Positions 26,701-31,449 of a stretch of DNA of 64,000 nt are shown here, piece after piece. The stretch is from Yponomeuta sedellus (taxonomy: Eukaryota > Arthropoda > Insecta > Lepidoptera > Yponomeutidae), in NCBI GenBank assembly GCA_934045075.1, contig OW203722.1, positions 9,637,396 through 9,701,395 of the forward strand. The letters are read 5' to 3'. The notes beneath the pieces were generated by a model. It was not told the origin of the DNA. It did no database searches and was given only the letters and a program-made list of their open reading frames with translations. Position 1 is the first letter of the stretch. The number at the start of each line of letters is the position of its first letter. Made by a program: the position numbers and the translations under genes.

Positions 26701-29700
26701 GATTTTTTTTCGATGTAGTTTCGTTATACGATCATATTCCAACACTCGCTTAAGAAAAAAAGCTACGCATGTTTTAGTTACATCAAACTCTACTGACGAT
26801 ACGAATCATCTTCATTATAGTGACCAATCAATCATCTAAAGACAACAATAATTACAATAGGAAATGAAGAAATTCTCCCCATTTCTTCAAATAAAAAATG
26901 TTTTGAGCTCCTGAAAGTTTGTTCACGTTCTTTATGTTTATACTATTTTTATTTTAATGCACTAACCCGTGCTAAGGAACAAATTTAAAAACCTATTTAG
27001 AGGCTAAAAATTTCACCCATGCCGGGATTCGAACCCGCAACCTCTGGCTATCCGTGCCAGCGCTCTACCAATTGAGCCAATGGGCGACTCACGGCATCAG
27101 TGAAATTTCGAACCTCTTTACACTATTCTCTGTATTACGTACAGGCAGCGACATCTGACTTAAGCAAATTGCATTACTTACAGCCCCGACTACCTACTTT
27201 GCAGTTAGGTTTAACATCGGAACGATATCACTGTACCTACATGATTATACTATTTTTATTTTAATGCACTAACCCGTGCTACGGAACAAATTTAAAAACC
27301 TATTTAGAGGCTAAAAATTTCACCCATGCCGGGATTCGAACCCGCAACCTCTGGCTATCCGTGCCAGCGCTCTACCAATTGAGCCAGTGGGCGACTCACG
27401 GCATCAGTGAAATTTCCAACCTCTTTACACTATTCTCTGTATTACGTACAGGCAGCGACATCTGACTTAAGCAAATTGCATTACTTACAGCCCCGACTAC
27501 CTACTTTGCAGTTAGGTTTAACATCGGAACGATATCACTGTACCTACATGATTATACTATTTTTATTTTAATGCACTAACCCGTGCTAAGGAACAAATTT
27601 AAAAACCTATTTAGAGGCTAAAAATTTCACCCATGCCGGGATTCGAACCCGCAACCTCTGGCTATCCGTGCCAGCGCTCTACACATTGAGCCAATGGGCG
27701 ACTCACGGCATCAGTGAAATTTCGAACCTCTTTACACTATTCTCTGTATTACGTACAGGCAGCGACATCTGACTTAAGCAAATTGCATTACTTACAGCCC
27801 CGACTACCTACTTTGCAGTTAGGTTTAACATCGGAACGATATCACTGTACCTACATGATTATACTATTTTTATTTTAATGCACTAACCCGTGCTAAGGAA
27901 CAAATTTAAAAACCTATTTAGAGGCTAAAAATTTCACCCATGCCGGGATTCGAACCCGCAACCTCTGGCTATCCGTACCAGCGCTCTACCAATTGAGCCA
28001 ATGGGCGACTCACGGCATCAGTGAAATTTCGAACCTCTTTACACTATTCTCTGTATTACGTACAGGCAGCGACATCTGACTTATAATACAAACAGTGTTA
28101 AACTGACTCTCTTCCAAGCATACTGTACAAGTTTCTACACCTGTAGCCTGTGGATATACTATACTCGCAAATCCTGGGATGATCTGCATATCCAGTATAA
28201 TAAGAGTTGAAGTAAAAAAATAAAATTTTGATCTCAACTCCAATTTTTTTAATTTAATAGTTTAATTTATAATGTATTTATGGCTTGTGATCTCACTAAT
28301 ATATTTAGTTTTAATACTGAGTGTCATTTTACTAACAACCTATGGATTGCTACTTATCCGAAATGAAGAAATACAATACAATTTGCATACATAACCTCAC
28401 GCCTGTATCCCAGAGGGGTAGGCAGAGATCAGGGAATGCACTTGCCATGATCCTGACAGATCACCTTCGCTTCATCAACGATCATAAGTCGTTGCATGCA
28501 GGCACGCGGGTTCCGGGTACTTTTTATCTTTCCTTTTGCTAATACATATACTATTTGGTCGATGTATGTCCGCCTATGACGTCCCTTACCAGCCCTTCCA
28601 CTCATATTCGCAACATATATTTGCTTCGTCACTCTTTCTTCCTTCATCCTCTCCACATGTCCAAACCAACGCAACATTCCTTTCTCAATTCTAGTCACTA
28701 CATCCTCTTTCAGTCCACAACGTTCTCTAATCAGACTATTGCGTATCCTGTCATTCAAAGTCGCACTACGCATACTTCTCAAGGACCTCATTTCCACTGC
28801 ATTAATTCTACTTTCTTGCTTCTTAGTATTTTCTAAGGTTAACACGAGCTGTAGACATAATTAAAACTGTTTTTATACGGATTTATGCTCGTTTATTACA
28901 TTTTTACAATTTTCCAACGTTTCGGCACTTTTTCAGGTGCCGTGGTCCCGGATGACTGAGGTGACAGGCGTCTTTTAGAAATCATTAACGGTTAGTTTAC
29001 TACCCTCGGCAAAAATTACAAAAGTTAATTATGAAGTTACATTCCAAAATAGACAAACCAATTATTTTTTTATATAAAGTCAACAATATTGATTATTAGT
29101 AATTGAAGTTAAAATTAAATTTATAAACTAATTACTTTATATGAACAATTAATAATCGGTATCTTTAAGTTCATATAAAGTAATTAGTTTATAAATTTAA
29201 TTTTAACTTCAATTACTAATAATCAATATTGTTGACTTTATATAAAAAAATAATTGGTTTGTCTATTTTGGAATGTAACTTCATAATTAACTTTTGTAAT
29301 TTTTGCCGAGGGTAGTAAACTAACCGTTAATGATTTCTAAAAGACGCCTGTCACCTCAGTCATCCGGGACCACGGCACCTGAAAAAGTGCCGAAACGTTG
29401 GAAAATTGTAAAAATGTAATAAACGAGCATAAATCCGTATAAAAACAGTTTTAATTAATTCTTGCTTCTTTTGCCACACCCAAGTCTCGCTACCATACAT
29501 AAGTGTTGGGACCAGCACACATTATGAATAGCCAATCTAGCTCTTTTGGAGATGTTTAGGCTGCACACAAAGGAGTGCAAGGCACCGTTTACACAATTTC
29601 CCGCTTTTACTCTTCTTTCTATATCACCTTCACACTTTCCATCCCTCGTAAACAGGCTCCCCGAATAGACAAATTCTTTTACTTGTTGCACTCTTTCGCC

Positions 29701-30250
29701 TCTAACCGTTATCTTGCACTCAGTTATCTCATCATCTCTTTCAACGACCAGTATTTTCGTCTTACTCACATTAATGTTTATACCTTTCCTTTTAAATGTC
29801 TCATCCATTACCGTGACTTGTGTCTGCAGTTCTTCGACCGACGATGCGAACACAACTTGATCATCGGCGTATAACAAGCATTTCACAAGTAGCTCACCCA
29901 TCCTTATCCCACAGTCATTCTCTTTCAGATCAGTCCGGCACTATCCATGAATAAATTGAACAACCATGGGGATGCGACACAACCCTGTCTCACAATACAA
30001 TTTATTTGTATATATACGAATATGCGCAATAAATCTTTTATGGCCCTACCCCCTTCCATTATCCACATAATCCAAGGTTACCTGGAAGAAAATACTTATT
30101 AGTATTAAGCTCGCCTTTATACAAACCCGTTTTTGCGCAAAAAACAATTTTTCAATGTTAATCTTAGTTGGACGCGTGTTCCCCGTTGTATTGTTTCCAC
30201 TTACCGCATATCCAAAGCAGCGACAGCGTCAGTATGTGGATAGACAACAT
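2599..30250 (-). CDS. LRP4: Low-density lipoprotein receptor-related protein 4 (31 exons, 3' end outside window)
   Basis: Single-pass cell-surface receptor. In vertebrates LRP4 binds agrin and MuSK at the neuromuscular junction and modulates Wnt signalling; fly homologues act at synapses. The minus-strand exons join in consistent phase to give 1859 codons: signal peptide (1-15, cleaved soon after), Pro/Gly-rich region (about 17-115), eight LDLa repeats (about 105-440), EGF and calcium-binding EGF (about 440-520), then four YWTD propellers with EGF modules between and after them (about 520-1738), transmembrane helix (about 1782-1804) and cytoplasmic FHNPNY (1828-1833). LDLa repeats placed before four propellers is the LRP4 order; LRP5/6 (arrow) has them after. 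The human protein is about 1905 aa, so only a short tail is missing. The last seen donor at 2598 is phase 0; no terminal exon was found between it and position 1. Introns hold many transposons; no exon is broken. Confidence 0.95.
3486..3683 (-). CDS. LRP4: LRP4 exon 30: juxtamembrane stalk and transmembrane helix
   Basis: Pro/Met/Asp-rich stalk (residues about 1739-1781), then the hydrophobic segment [20 protein letters not shown] and WIL. Donor GTGAGT splits a codon. Confidence 0.93.
3993..4251 (-). CDS. LRP4: LRP4 exon 29: last blade of propeller 4 and EGF
   Basis: [16 protein letters not shown] closes propeller 4. The last EGF follows ([14 protein letters not shown]). Confidence 0.94.
4395..4575 (+). 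pseudogene. LINE ORF2 3' tail fragment
   Basis: Plus-strand reading gives [12 protein letters not shown], then AYTQQ and a (GAT)n tail, the 3' end of an RTE-like LINE. It sits in the LRP4 intron between exons 29 and 28. Confidence 0.65.
4865..5108 (-). CDS. LRP4: LRP4 exon 28: propeller 4
   Basis: [27 protein letters not shown] and NPFGMTQ; phase 0 out. Confidence 0.95.
5196..5290 (-). CDS. LRP4: LRP4 exon 27: propeller 4
   Basis: [16 protein letters not shown] and [12 protein letters not shown]. Confidence 0.93.
5367..5490 (-). CDS. LRP4: LRP4 exon 26: propeller 4
   Basis: Blade with [19 protein letters not shown]. Confidence 0.94.
5572..5900 (-). CDS. LRP4: LRP4 exon 25: EGF and start of propeller 4
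   Basis: EGF with [10 protein letters not shown] and CACPTGI, then [16 protein letters not shown] and IFFTDVN of propeller 4. Confidence 0.95.
5972..6275 (-). CDS. LRP4: LRP4 exon 24: propeller 3, last blades
   Basis: [15 protein letters not shown] and IYWTDWK. The intron before it holds a LINE fragment. Confidence 0.95.
6300..6835 (-). pseudogene. LINE ORF2 C-terminal fragment in an LRP4 intron
   Basis: Minus-strand frames read [36 protein letters not shown], and [12 protein letters not shown], with at least one frame change. This is the region after the reverse transcriptase catalytic domain of an RTE-type LINE, and the same family as 28384-30000. Confidence 0.8.
6882..6987 (-). CDS. LRP4: LRP4 exon 23: propeller 3
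   Basis: Blade with [19 protein letters not shown]; phases 1 in, 2 out. Confidence 0.93.
7063..7150 (-). CDS. LRP4: LRP4 exon 22: propeller 3
   Basis: Short exon: [18 protein letters not shown]. Confidence 0.93.
7232..7365 (-). CDS. LRP4: LRP4 exon 21: propeller 3
   Basis: Blade with [16 protein letters not shown] and a possible N-glycosylation site (NET). Donor GTTAGT. Confidence 0.93.
7444..7606 (-). CDS. LRP4: LRP4 exon 20: start of propeller 3
   Basis: Encodes [17 protein letters not shown] and [11 protein letters not shown], the first propeller 3 strands. Confidence 0.93.
7678..7768 (-). CDS. LRP4: LRP4 exon 19: EGF after propeller 2
   Basis: Short exon with the EGF core NNGDCSHLC and CACPIGI. 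One glycine of the usual NGGCSHLC is aspartate. Confidence 0.92.
7856..8045 (-). CDS. LRP4: LRP4 exon 18: last blade of propeller 2
   Basis: [19 protein letters not shown]; acceptor TTTTGTAG, donor GTGAGG, phase 2 out. Confidence 0.94.
8127..8342 (-). CDS. LRP4: LRP4 exon 17: propeller 2
   Basis: Two YWTD blades (MYWSDWG, IYWTDGG) and WPNGLALD. Confidence 0.95.
8461..8622 (-). CDS. LRP4: LRP4 exon 16: propeller 2
   Basis: Blade with [15 protein letters not shown] and the [10 protein letters not shown] strand. Confidence 0.94.
8755..9010 (-). mobile_element. tRNA-headed SINE, family B
   Basis: Minus-orientation copy with B box (GATTCGAATTCC-like), the shared core (GTTTTCCTTCAC, GAGTGGTATTGCTACTA, AAAGTCATTGGT) and a (GA)n-containing tail near 8783-8805. 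It lies in the LRP4 intron between exons 16 and 15. Confidence 0.7.
9088..9238 (-). CDS. LRP4: LRP4 exon 15: propeller 2
   Basis: Blade with [19 protein letters not shown] and a possible N-glycosylation site (NGS). Confidence 0.94.
9365..9608 (-). CDS. LRP4: LRP4 exon 14: EGF and start of propeller 2
   Basis: EGF with [10 protein letters not shown] and CRCPVGF, then [14 protein letters not shown], the first strand of propeller 2. Confidence 0.94.
9686..9849 (-). CDS. LRP4: LRP4 exon 13: last blade of propeller 1
   Basis: [20 protein letters not shown] is the typical fifth YWTD blade; ends phase 2. Confidence 0.94.
9934..10325 (-). CDS. LRP4: LRP4 exon 12: propeller 1, three blades
   Basis: Largest exon (392 nt). 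Shows LFWTDSG, VFWTDWG and IYWADAK, with the IERSDMDG strand between. Confidence 0.95.
10399..10552 (-). CDS. LRP4: LRP4 exon 11: propeller 1
   Basis: Propeller blade with the YWTD-type motif VFWTEN and the preceding [11 protein letters not shown]. Confidence 0.94.
10632..10818 (-). CDS. LRP4: LRP4 exon 10: calcium-binding EGF, start of propeller 1
   Basis: DIDEC opens a calcium-binding EGF ([12 protein letters not shown]). The first strand of propeller 1 follows ([14 protein letters not shown]). Confidence 0.94.
10905..11224 (-). CDS. LRP4: LRP4 exon 9: LDLa 7 end, LDLa 8, EGF 1
   Basis: LDLa 7 ends [16 protein letters not shown]. LDLa 8 has an insertion between its second and third cysteines, then HVCDGMKDC and DDEDKC. 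The first EGF follows (CGPEDKC, CACPLGF). Confidence 0.93.
11302..11452 (-). CDS. LRP4: LRP4 exon 8: LDLa 6 and start of LDLa 7
   Basis: Closes LDLa 6 ([18 protein letters not shown]) and begins LDLa 7 ([14 protein letters not shown]). Donor GTAAGA, phase 0. Confidence 0.93.
11529..11688 (-). CDS. LRP4: LRP4 exon 7: LDLa 5 and start of LDLa 6
   Basis: LDLa 5 ([23 protein letters not shown]) and the opening TCYAGEFK of LDLa 6. Donor is GTGGGT. Confidence 0.93.
11689..12767. other. LRP4 intron 6, mostly unrecognised
   Basis: Only the dispersed repeat at 12018-12125 (partner at 63480-63600) is recognisable. Confidence 0.45.
12768..12874 (-). CDS. LRP4: LRP4 exon 6: LDLa 4
   Basis: One LDLa repeat ([24 protein letters not shown]). 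It is separated from exon 5 by a 5.9-kb intron full of repeats. Confidence 0.93.
12875..14200. other. LRP4 intron 5, left part, unrecognised
   Basis: 1.3 kb with no gene and no repeat matching elsewhere in the window. Confidence 0.45.
14231..14485 (+). mobile_element. tRNA-Ile-like SINE unit, plus strand
   Basis: Contains a box A (TTAGCTCAGTTGG) and B (GGTTCGAATCC) tRNA module at about 14371-14442, then the family tail GCCTCTAAATAGG. The piece before it (14205-14228) looks like the end of a second unit in reverse. Confidence 0.8.
14531..14660. mobile_element. TAA/TTA-flanked MITE (PIF/Harbinger-like), copy 1
   Basis: Starts GGGCCATTTGACTGAATTG after TTA. Same family as 22311-22425 and 43061-43190; right end diverged. 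Confidence 0.55.
14895..15125. repeat. Dispersed repeat, also at 30560-30640 and 31310-31440
   Basis: Shares ATGATGTCTGGAATTAAAGC with 30568 and a second block (TCTAGATTTT, ACTTTGAATAAAACC) with 31370-31430. Reverse pieces are at 16100-16185 and 44435-44505. Family not recognised; the poly-(ATTTC) end looks like a retrotransposon tail. Confidence 0.6.
15190..15330. promoter_or_regulatory. GC-rich block with an X-box motif inside an LRP4 intron
   Basis: About 140 bp of CpG-rich DNA between exons 6 and 5. GTTGCCGTGGCGAC at 15255-15268 fits the RFX X-box consensus RYYNYY-N(1-3)-RRNRAC. Function unknown; it could be an enhancer or a repeat remnant. Confidence 0.3.
16200..16410 (-). mobile_element. 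tRNA-headed SINE, family B
   Basis: Same core and tRNA-like head (GTTCGAACCCACGACC, GCGTTCTACACGGCTCCGCT) as 59138-59400, in reverse orientation. Confidence 0.75.
17065..17140 (-). repeat. LINE 3' tail fragment
   Basis: CACGCCTGTATCCCAGAGG and CAGAGACTAGGGACTGCCAC match the end of the 6300-6835 LINE family. Other tail-only fragments are at 54232-54325 (minus) and 60640-60755 (plus). Confidence 0.65.
17385..17748 (+). mobile_element. 5S-rRNA-like SINE, near full length
   Basis: Head 17390-17510 contains GTTAAGCAAC, GGCGCGGTCAG and GGATGGGTGA in the order and spacing of the box A, intermediate element and box C of 5S rRNA. The body (GTGCCGGCTGTCAT, AACCCGGACTTGGCCCCCA) is shared with the other copies. 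The 3' tail CCCCAGCAGTGGGGACATAC resembles LINE tails. Confidence 0.75.
18010..18190 (+). pseudogene. LINE ORF2 3' tail fragment
   Basis: Encodes [20 protein letters not shown] and the tail CCCAGCAGTGG followed by (GAT)n. Directly followed by a tRNA-Ile-like SINE unit. Confidence 0.7.
18193..18325 (+). mobile_element. Partial tRNA-Ile-like SINE unit
   Basis: tRNA module from TTAGCTCAGTTGG to GGTTCGAATCC, then GCCTCTAAATAGG and the CCTTAGCACGGGTTA end. The 5' part of the unit is absent. Confidence 0.75.
18331..18724 (-). mobile_element. tRNA-headed SINE, family A
   Basis: Read on the minus strand: tRNA-like head with TAGCTCAGTGGG (box A) and GGTTCGATCCC (box B), then the same core as family B, then a long 3' part ending near GCAAAAAGGCC. 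Second copy at 30778-31180. It lies 47 bp from LRP4 exon 5. Confidence 0.75.
18772..18892 (-). CDS. LRP4: LRP4 exon 5: LDLa 3
   Basis: One full LDLa repeat ([19 protein letters not shown]). Donor GTGAGT, acceptor TAACAG; phases 1 in, 2 out. Confidence 0.93.
19211..19255. repeat. Perfect 22-bp inverted repeat
   Basis: Arms 19211-19232 and 19234-19255 with a one-base centre, just before the hAT element. Confidence 0.8.
19270..21644 (+). mobile_element. hAT transposon of the ZBED5/SCAND3-like type
   Basis: Ends are imperfect inverted repeats, CAGTGTTTTTCAACC at 19270 and its counterpart ending at 21644, with GCGACCCCCC-rich subterminal repeats on both sides. This is the usual end structure of ZBED-type hAT elements. 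An 8-bp duplication is not evident (TTCAGTTA against CCCTATAC). Inserted in the LRP4 intron between exons 5 and 4, same strand as none of the host genes. Confidence 0.85.
19607..21447 (+). pseudogene. hAT transposase with one frameshift
   Basis: Two overlapping frames, 19607-20536 and 20449-21447. The first has a BED zinc finger (C-x2-C near VICFKTL, then H-x4-H in RHLNTKH) and catalytic-region motifs FDESTD and [11 protein letters not shown]. The second has the rest of the DDE region and a C-terminal hATC dimerisation part ([20 protein letters not shown]). Continuity is lost at an A-run near 20494, consistent with loss of one base. Otherwise no stop codons, so the copy is young. Confidence 0.85.
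21841..22045 (-). CDS. LRP4: LRP4 exon 4: rest of LDLa 1 and LDLa 2
   Basis: Encodes [23 protein letters not shown], which closes LDLa 1 (its acidic cluster is degenerate, no SDE), then a regular LDLa 2 ending [12 protein letters not shown]. The hAT element lies in the next intron. Confidence 0.93.
22311..22425. mobile_element. TAA-flanked MITE (PIF/Harbinger-like), copy 2
   Basis: GGGACAGTTTCTGAACTGAG after TAA (22308-22310), internal sequence as in copy 3; right end not preserved. Confidence 0.6.
22845..22954 (-). CDS. LRP4: LRP4 exon 3: acidic linker and start of LDLa 1
   Basis: Acidic stretch ([11 protein letters not shown]) then the first cysteines of LDLa 1. Acceptor CGGCAG, donor GTAAGT, phase 0 at the 3' end. 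Confidence 0.88.
23207..23460 (-). mobile_element. SINE-like repeat with LINE-type 3' tail
   Basis: Reverse-orientation partner of 24600-24845. Shared features: AGGCGACTAAGGGA-type head, CAGCATGCCCAGCGTGGGG-type body, and tail GGGGAGGGCTATGTCCAGCA as in the 36236-36620 LINE. In LRP4 intron 2. Confidence 0.7.
23470..23505. repeat. (AATTT)n microsatellite
   Basis: About six units of AATTT. Confidence 0.8.
23998..24195 (-). CDS. LRP4: LRP4 exon 2: Pro/Gly-rich N-terminal extension
   Basis: Flanked by TTGTTGCAG acceptor and GTAAGT donor; 198 nt with matching phases. Encodes low-complexity sequence (for example [20 protein letters not shown]) with one possible N-glycosylation site (NHT). No known domain. 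Confidence 0.85.
24600..24845 (+). mobile_element. SINE-like repeat with LINE-type 3' tail
   Basis: GTCGTAAAAGGCGACTAAGG head, GATCCCCAACCAGCATGCCC body, tail GGGGAGGGCCATGTCCAGCA and GTGGATTAATATAGCC. A common lepidopteran repeat type as I recall it. In LRP4 intron 1. Confidence 0.7.
24850..26940. other. LRP4 intron 1, unrecognised part
   Basis: About 2 kb with no gene. At 25530-25600 there is a short SINE-tail piece (ACTGCAGGGCACAGGCC, then GA repeats). An 85-codon minus-strand frame at 25072-25329 resembles nothing I know. Confidence 0.5.
26941..28083 (-). repeat. 307-bp tandem array of a tRNA-Ile-like SINE unit (3.7 copies)
   Basis: TACTATTTTTATTTTAATGC recurs at 26941, 27248, 27555 and 27862, an exact 307-bp period. 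Each unit has on the minus strand a tRNA-like module (CTCAATTGGTAGAGCGCTGG, GGTTCGAATCC) and a 3' part with AGCCTCTAAATAGG. Units differ by only a few bases. The head resembles tRNA-Ile, but the anticodon loop ACGGATA has C in place of U33, so these are not functional tRNA genes. Confidence 0.9.
28384..30000 (-). pseudogene. LINE ORF2 (reverse transcriptase to C-terminus), split by a palindromic insertion
   Basis: Minus-strand reading starts near 30000 with [18 protein letters not shown] sequence, then [13 protein letters not shown] (the YADD catalytic motif), KTKILV, and continues at 28824 with [17 protein letters not shown] to the 3' end at about 28384. Interrupted at 28825-29458. Other frame changes occur near 29900-29960. 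Same family as 6300-6835. Confidence 0.85.
28825..29458. mobile_element. 634-bp element with perfect 289-bp inverted arms
   Basis: Flanked by a 12-bp duplication, TTCTTGCTTCTT, at 28813-28824 and 29459-29470. Arms 28858-29146 and 29169-29457 are identical by eye; centre 29147-29168. A 33-bp piece before the left arm is not repeated. No coding frame. The motif CAACGTTTCGGCAC...GTGCCGTGGTC of the arms recurs, diverged, at 16806-16870, 54110-54165 and 56550-56640. Confidence 0.85.
30205..30250 (-). CDS. LRP4: LRP4 exon 1: start codon and signal peptide
   Basis: ATG at 30250-30248 opens a hydrophobic stretch, [15 protein letters not shown], followed by donor GTAAGT. The exon ends with one base of a codon, and exon 2 supplies the other two, giving ASADHL with a plausible signal-peptidase site. 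The extent of the 5' UTR is not known. Confidence 0.85.
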
Positions 30251-30559
30251 GACGGCGGGACCGTGTCGCGAAGTGCAGCCTCACATAATCTAGGTGACCT
30301 GCGCCGCGCTGGCACGCTCGAGCTTCGCAGGTGGCGAGATCATACTGACAGCTGGTGCCGTGAGTAAACCAGAAGTCTCAGGGGTTATCTGTGTGCAAGA
30401 GATTGCGAGCGTTGTGTTTGGTTGGCTTGCGGATTAAACAGGAAATATAAGTTTGTATGTTAGGGTGACTATGTAACATTATCGACCGCAATGACGCGGG
30501 AAACTGTGTTCCTCGTATACTAGTCTGTTAAAAAAACTACTGACAGCGTTTAACAGTGG

Positions 30560-30640
30560 ATTACAATGATGTCTGGAATTAAAGCCAGTGCAATGCATGA
30601 GTTCTATATTTTATGATAATTATTTAAACTCTATTTACAT
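30560..30640. repeat. Fragment of the 14895-15125 repeat family
   Basis: ATGATGTCTGGAATTAAAGC and GCATGAGTTCTAT are shared. A 24-bp perfect inverted repeat follows at 30678-30701/30709-30732. Confidence 0.6.
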
Positions 30641-30777
30641 AATTATTATAAGTTGGACTTTATTTTATTTTATTTGTTATAAGATTAATTTTATGTGTAA
30701 CAGGATGAGTTACACATAAAATTAATCTTATAGTAAAATACACAAGTGAATAAGGTTAATTAACTCATCCCTTAATA

Positions 30778-31180
30778 ATATTGGCCTTTTTGCATCTACT
30801 TAGTGAGATGATTTATACAGCGTCCCGTGGTATCTTCACTCACACTAGATGGGTGAAGGGACCACTCCGACGCTGTAGTGCCTGGGACATGGTTTTTTAT
30901 AGATCGTGTAGGCTTGCCCAGCACCTATACCATCCTGACAGCTTAGTCGGCCTAGCCCACAGCAAAGACTAGTCAATACGTGCGGAGCCAACCAAGCCGC
31001 TGGTTTCCTCACGATGTTTTCCTTCACCGTTAGCGTGTGGTATTGCGACTACAAATTCGCAAATGTACGTAACTTTGAAATTAAACAAAGTCATTGGTAC
31101 ATGCCCGCACTCGGGATCGAACCTGGGTCTCTCGCTTGCCAGTCCGTGGTTCTACCCACTGAACTCCCACCGCATTAACA
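30778..31180 (-). mobile_element. tRNA-headed SINE, family A, second copy
   Basis: Nearly identical to 18331-18724 over about 390 bp (GGCCTTTTTGCATCTACTTA to the tRNA-like head). In the LCCH3-LRP4 intergenic region, upstream of LRP4 exon 1. Confidence 0.75.
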
Positions 31181-31449
31181 CATTCCTTAGAGTATCCCAA
31201 TTAGAACACAACTGATTGTAGTTTACGAAGATCAATGTTTTGTGACAAACTGGGCCGCATTTCACGGAAGTGCAACTCGGGGTCATACCTTCTTTGTCTA
31301 TGCCGGTGGCAACTCGACGTAAAGACTAAGTTTGGAGTTTTTTCTCTAAAATTATCTAGATTTTCAAACCTAGTTTGACTTGCAACGCTCATTAAGCCGC
31401 AGTTTCTGCGATACTTTGAAATAAAACTTTTCAATTCATTTCAGATTAA

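Noticed and set aside
26941..28083. CRISPR-like array or functional tRNA gene cluster
   Set aside because: Eukaryotic sequence, contiguous 307-bp units without spacers; the tRNA module lacks U33 and has mismatches in the acceptor and T stems.
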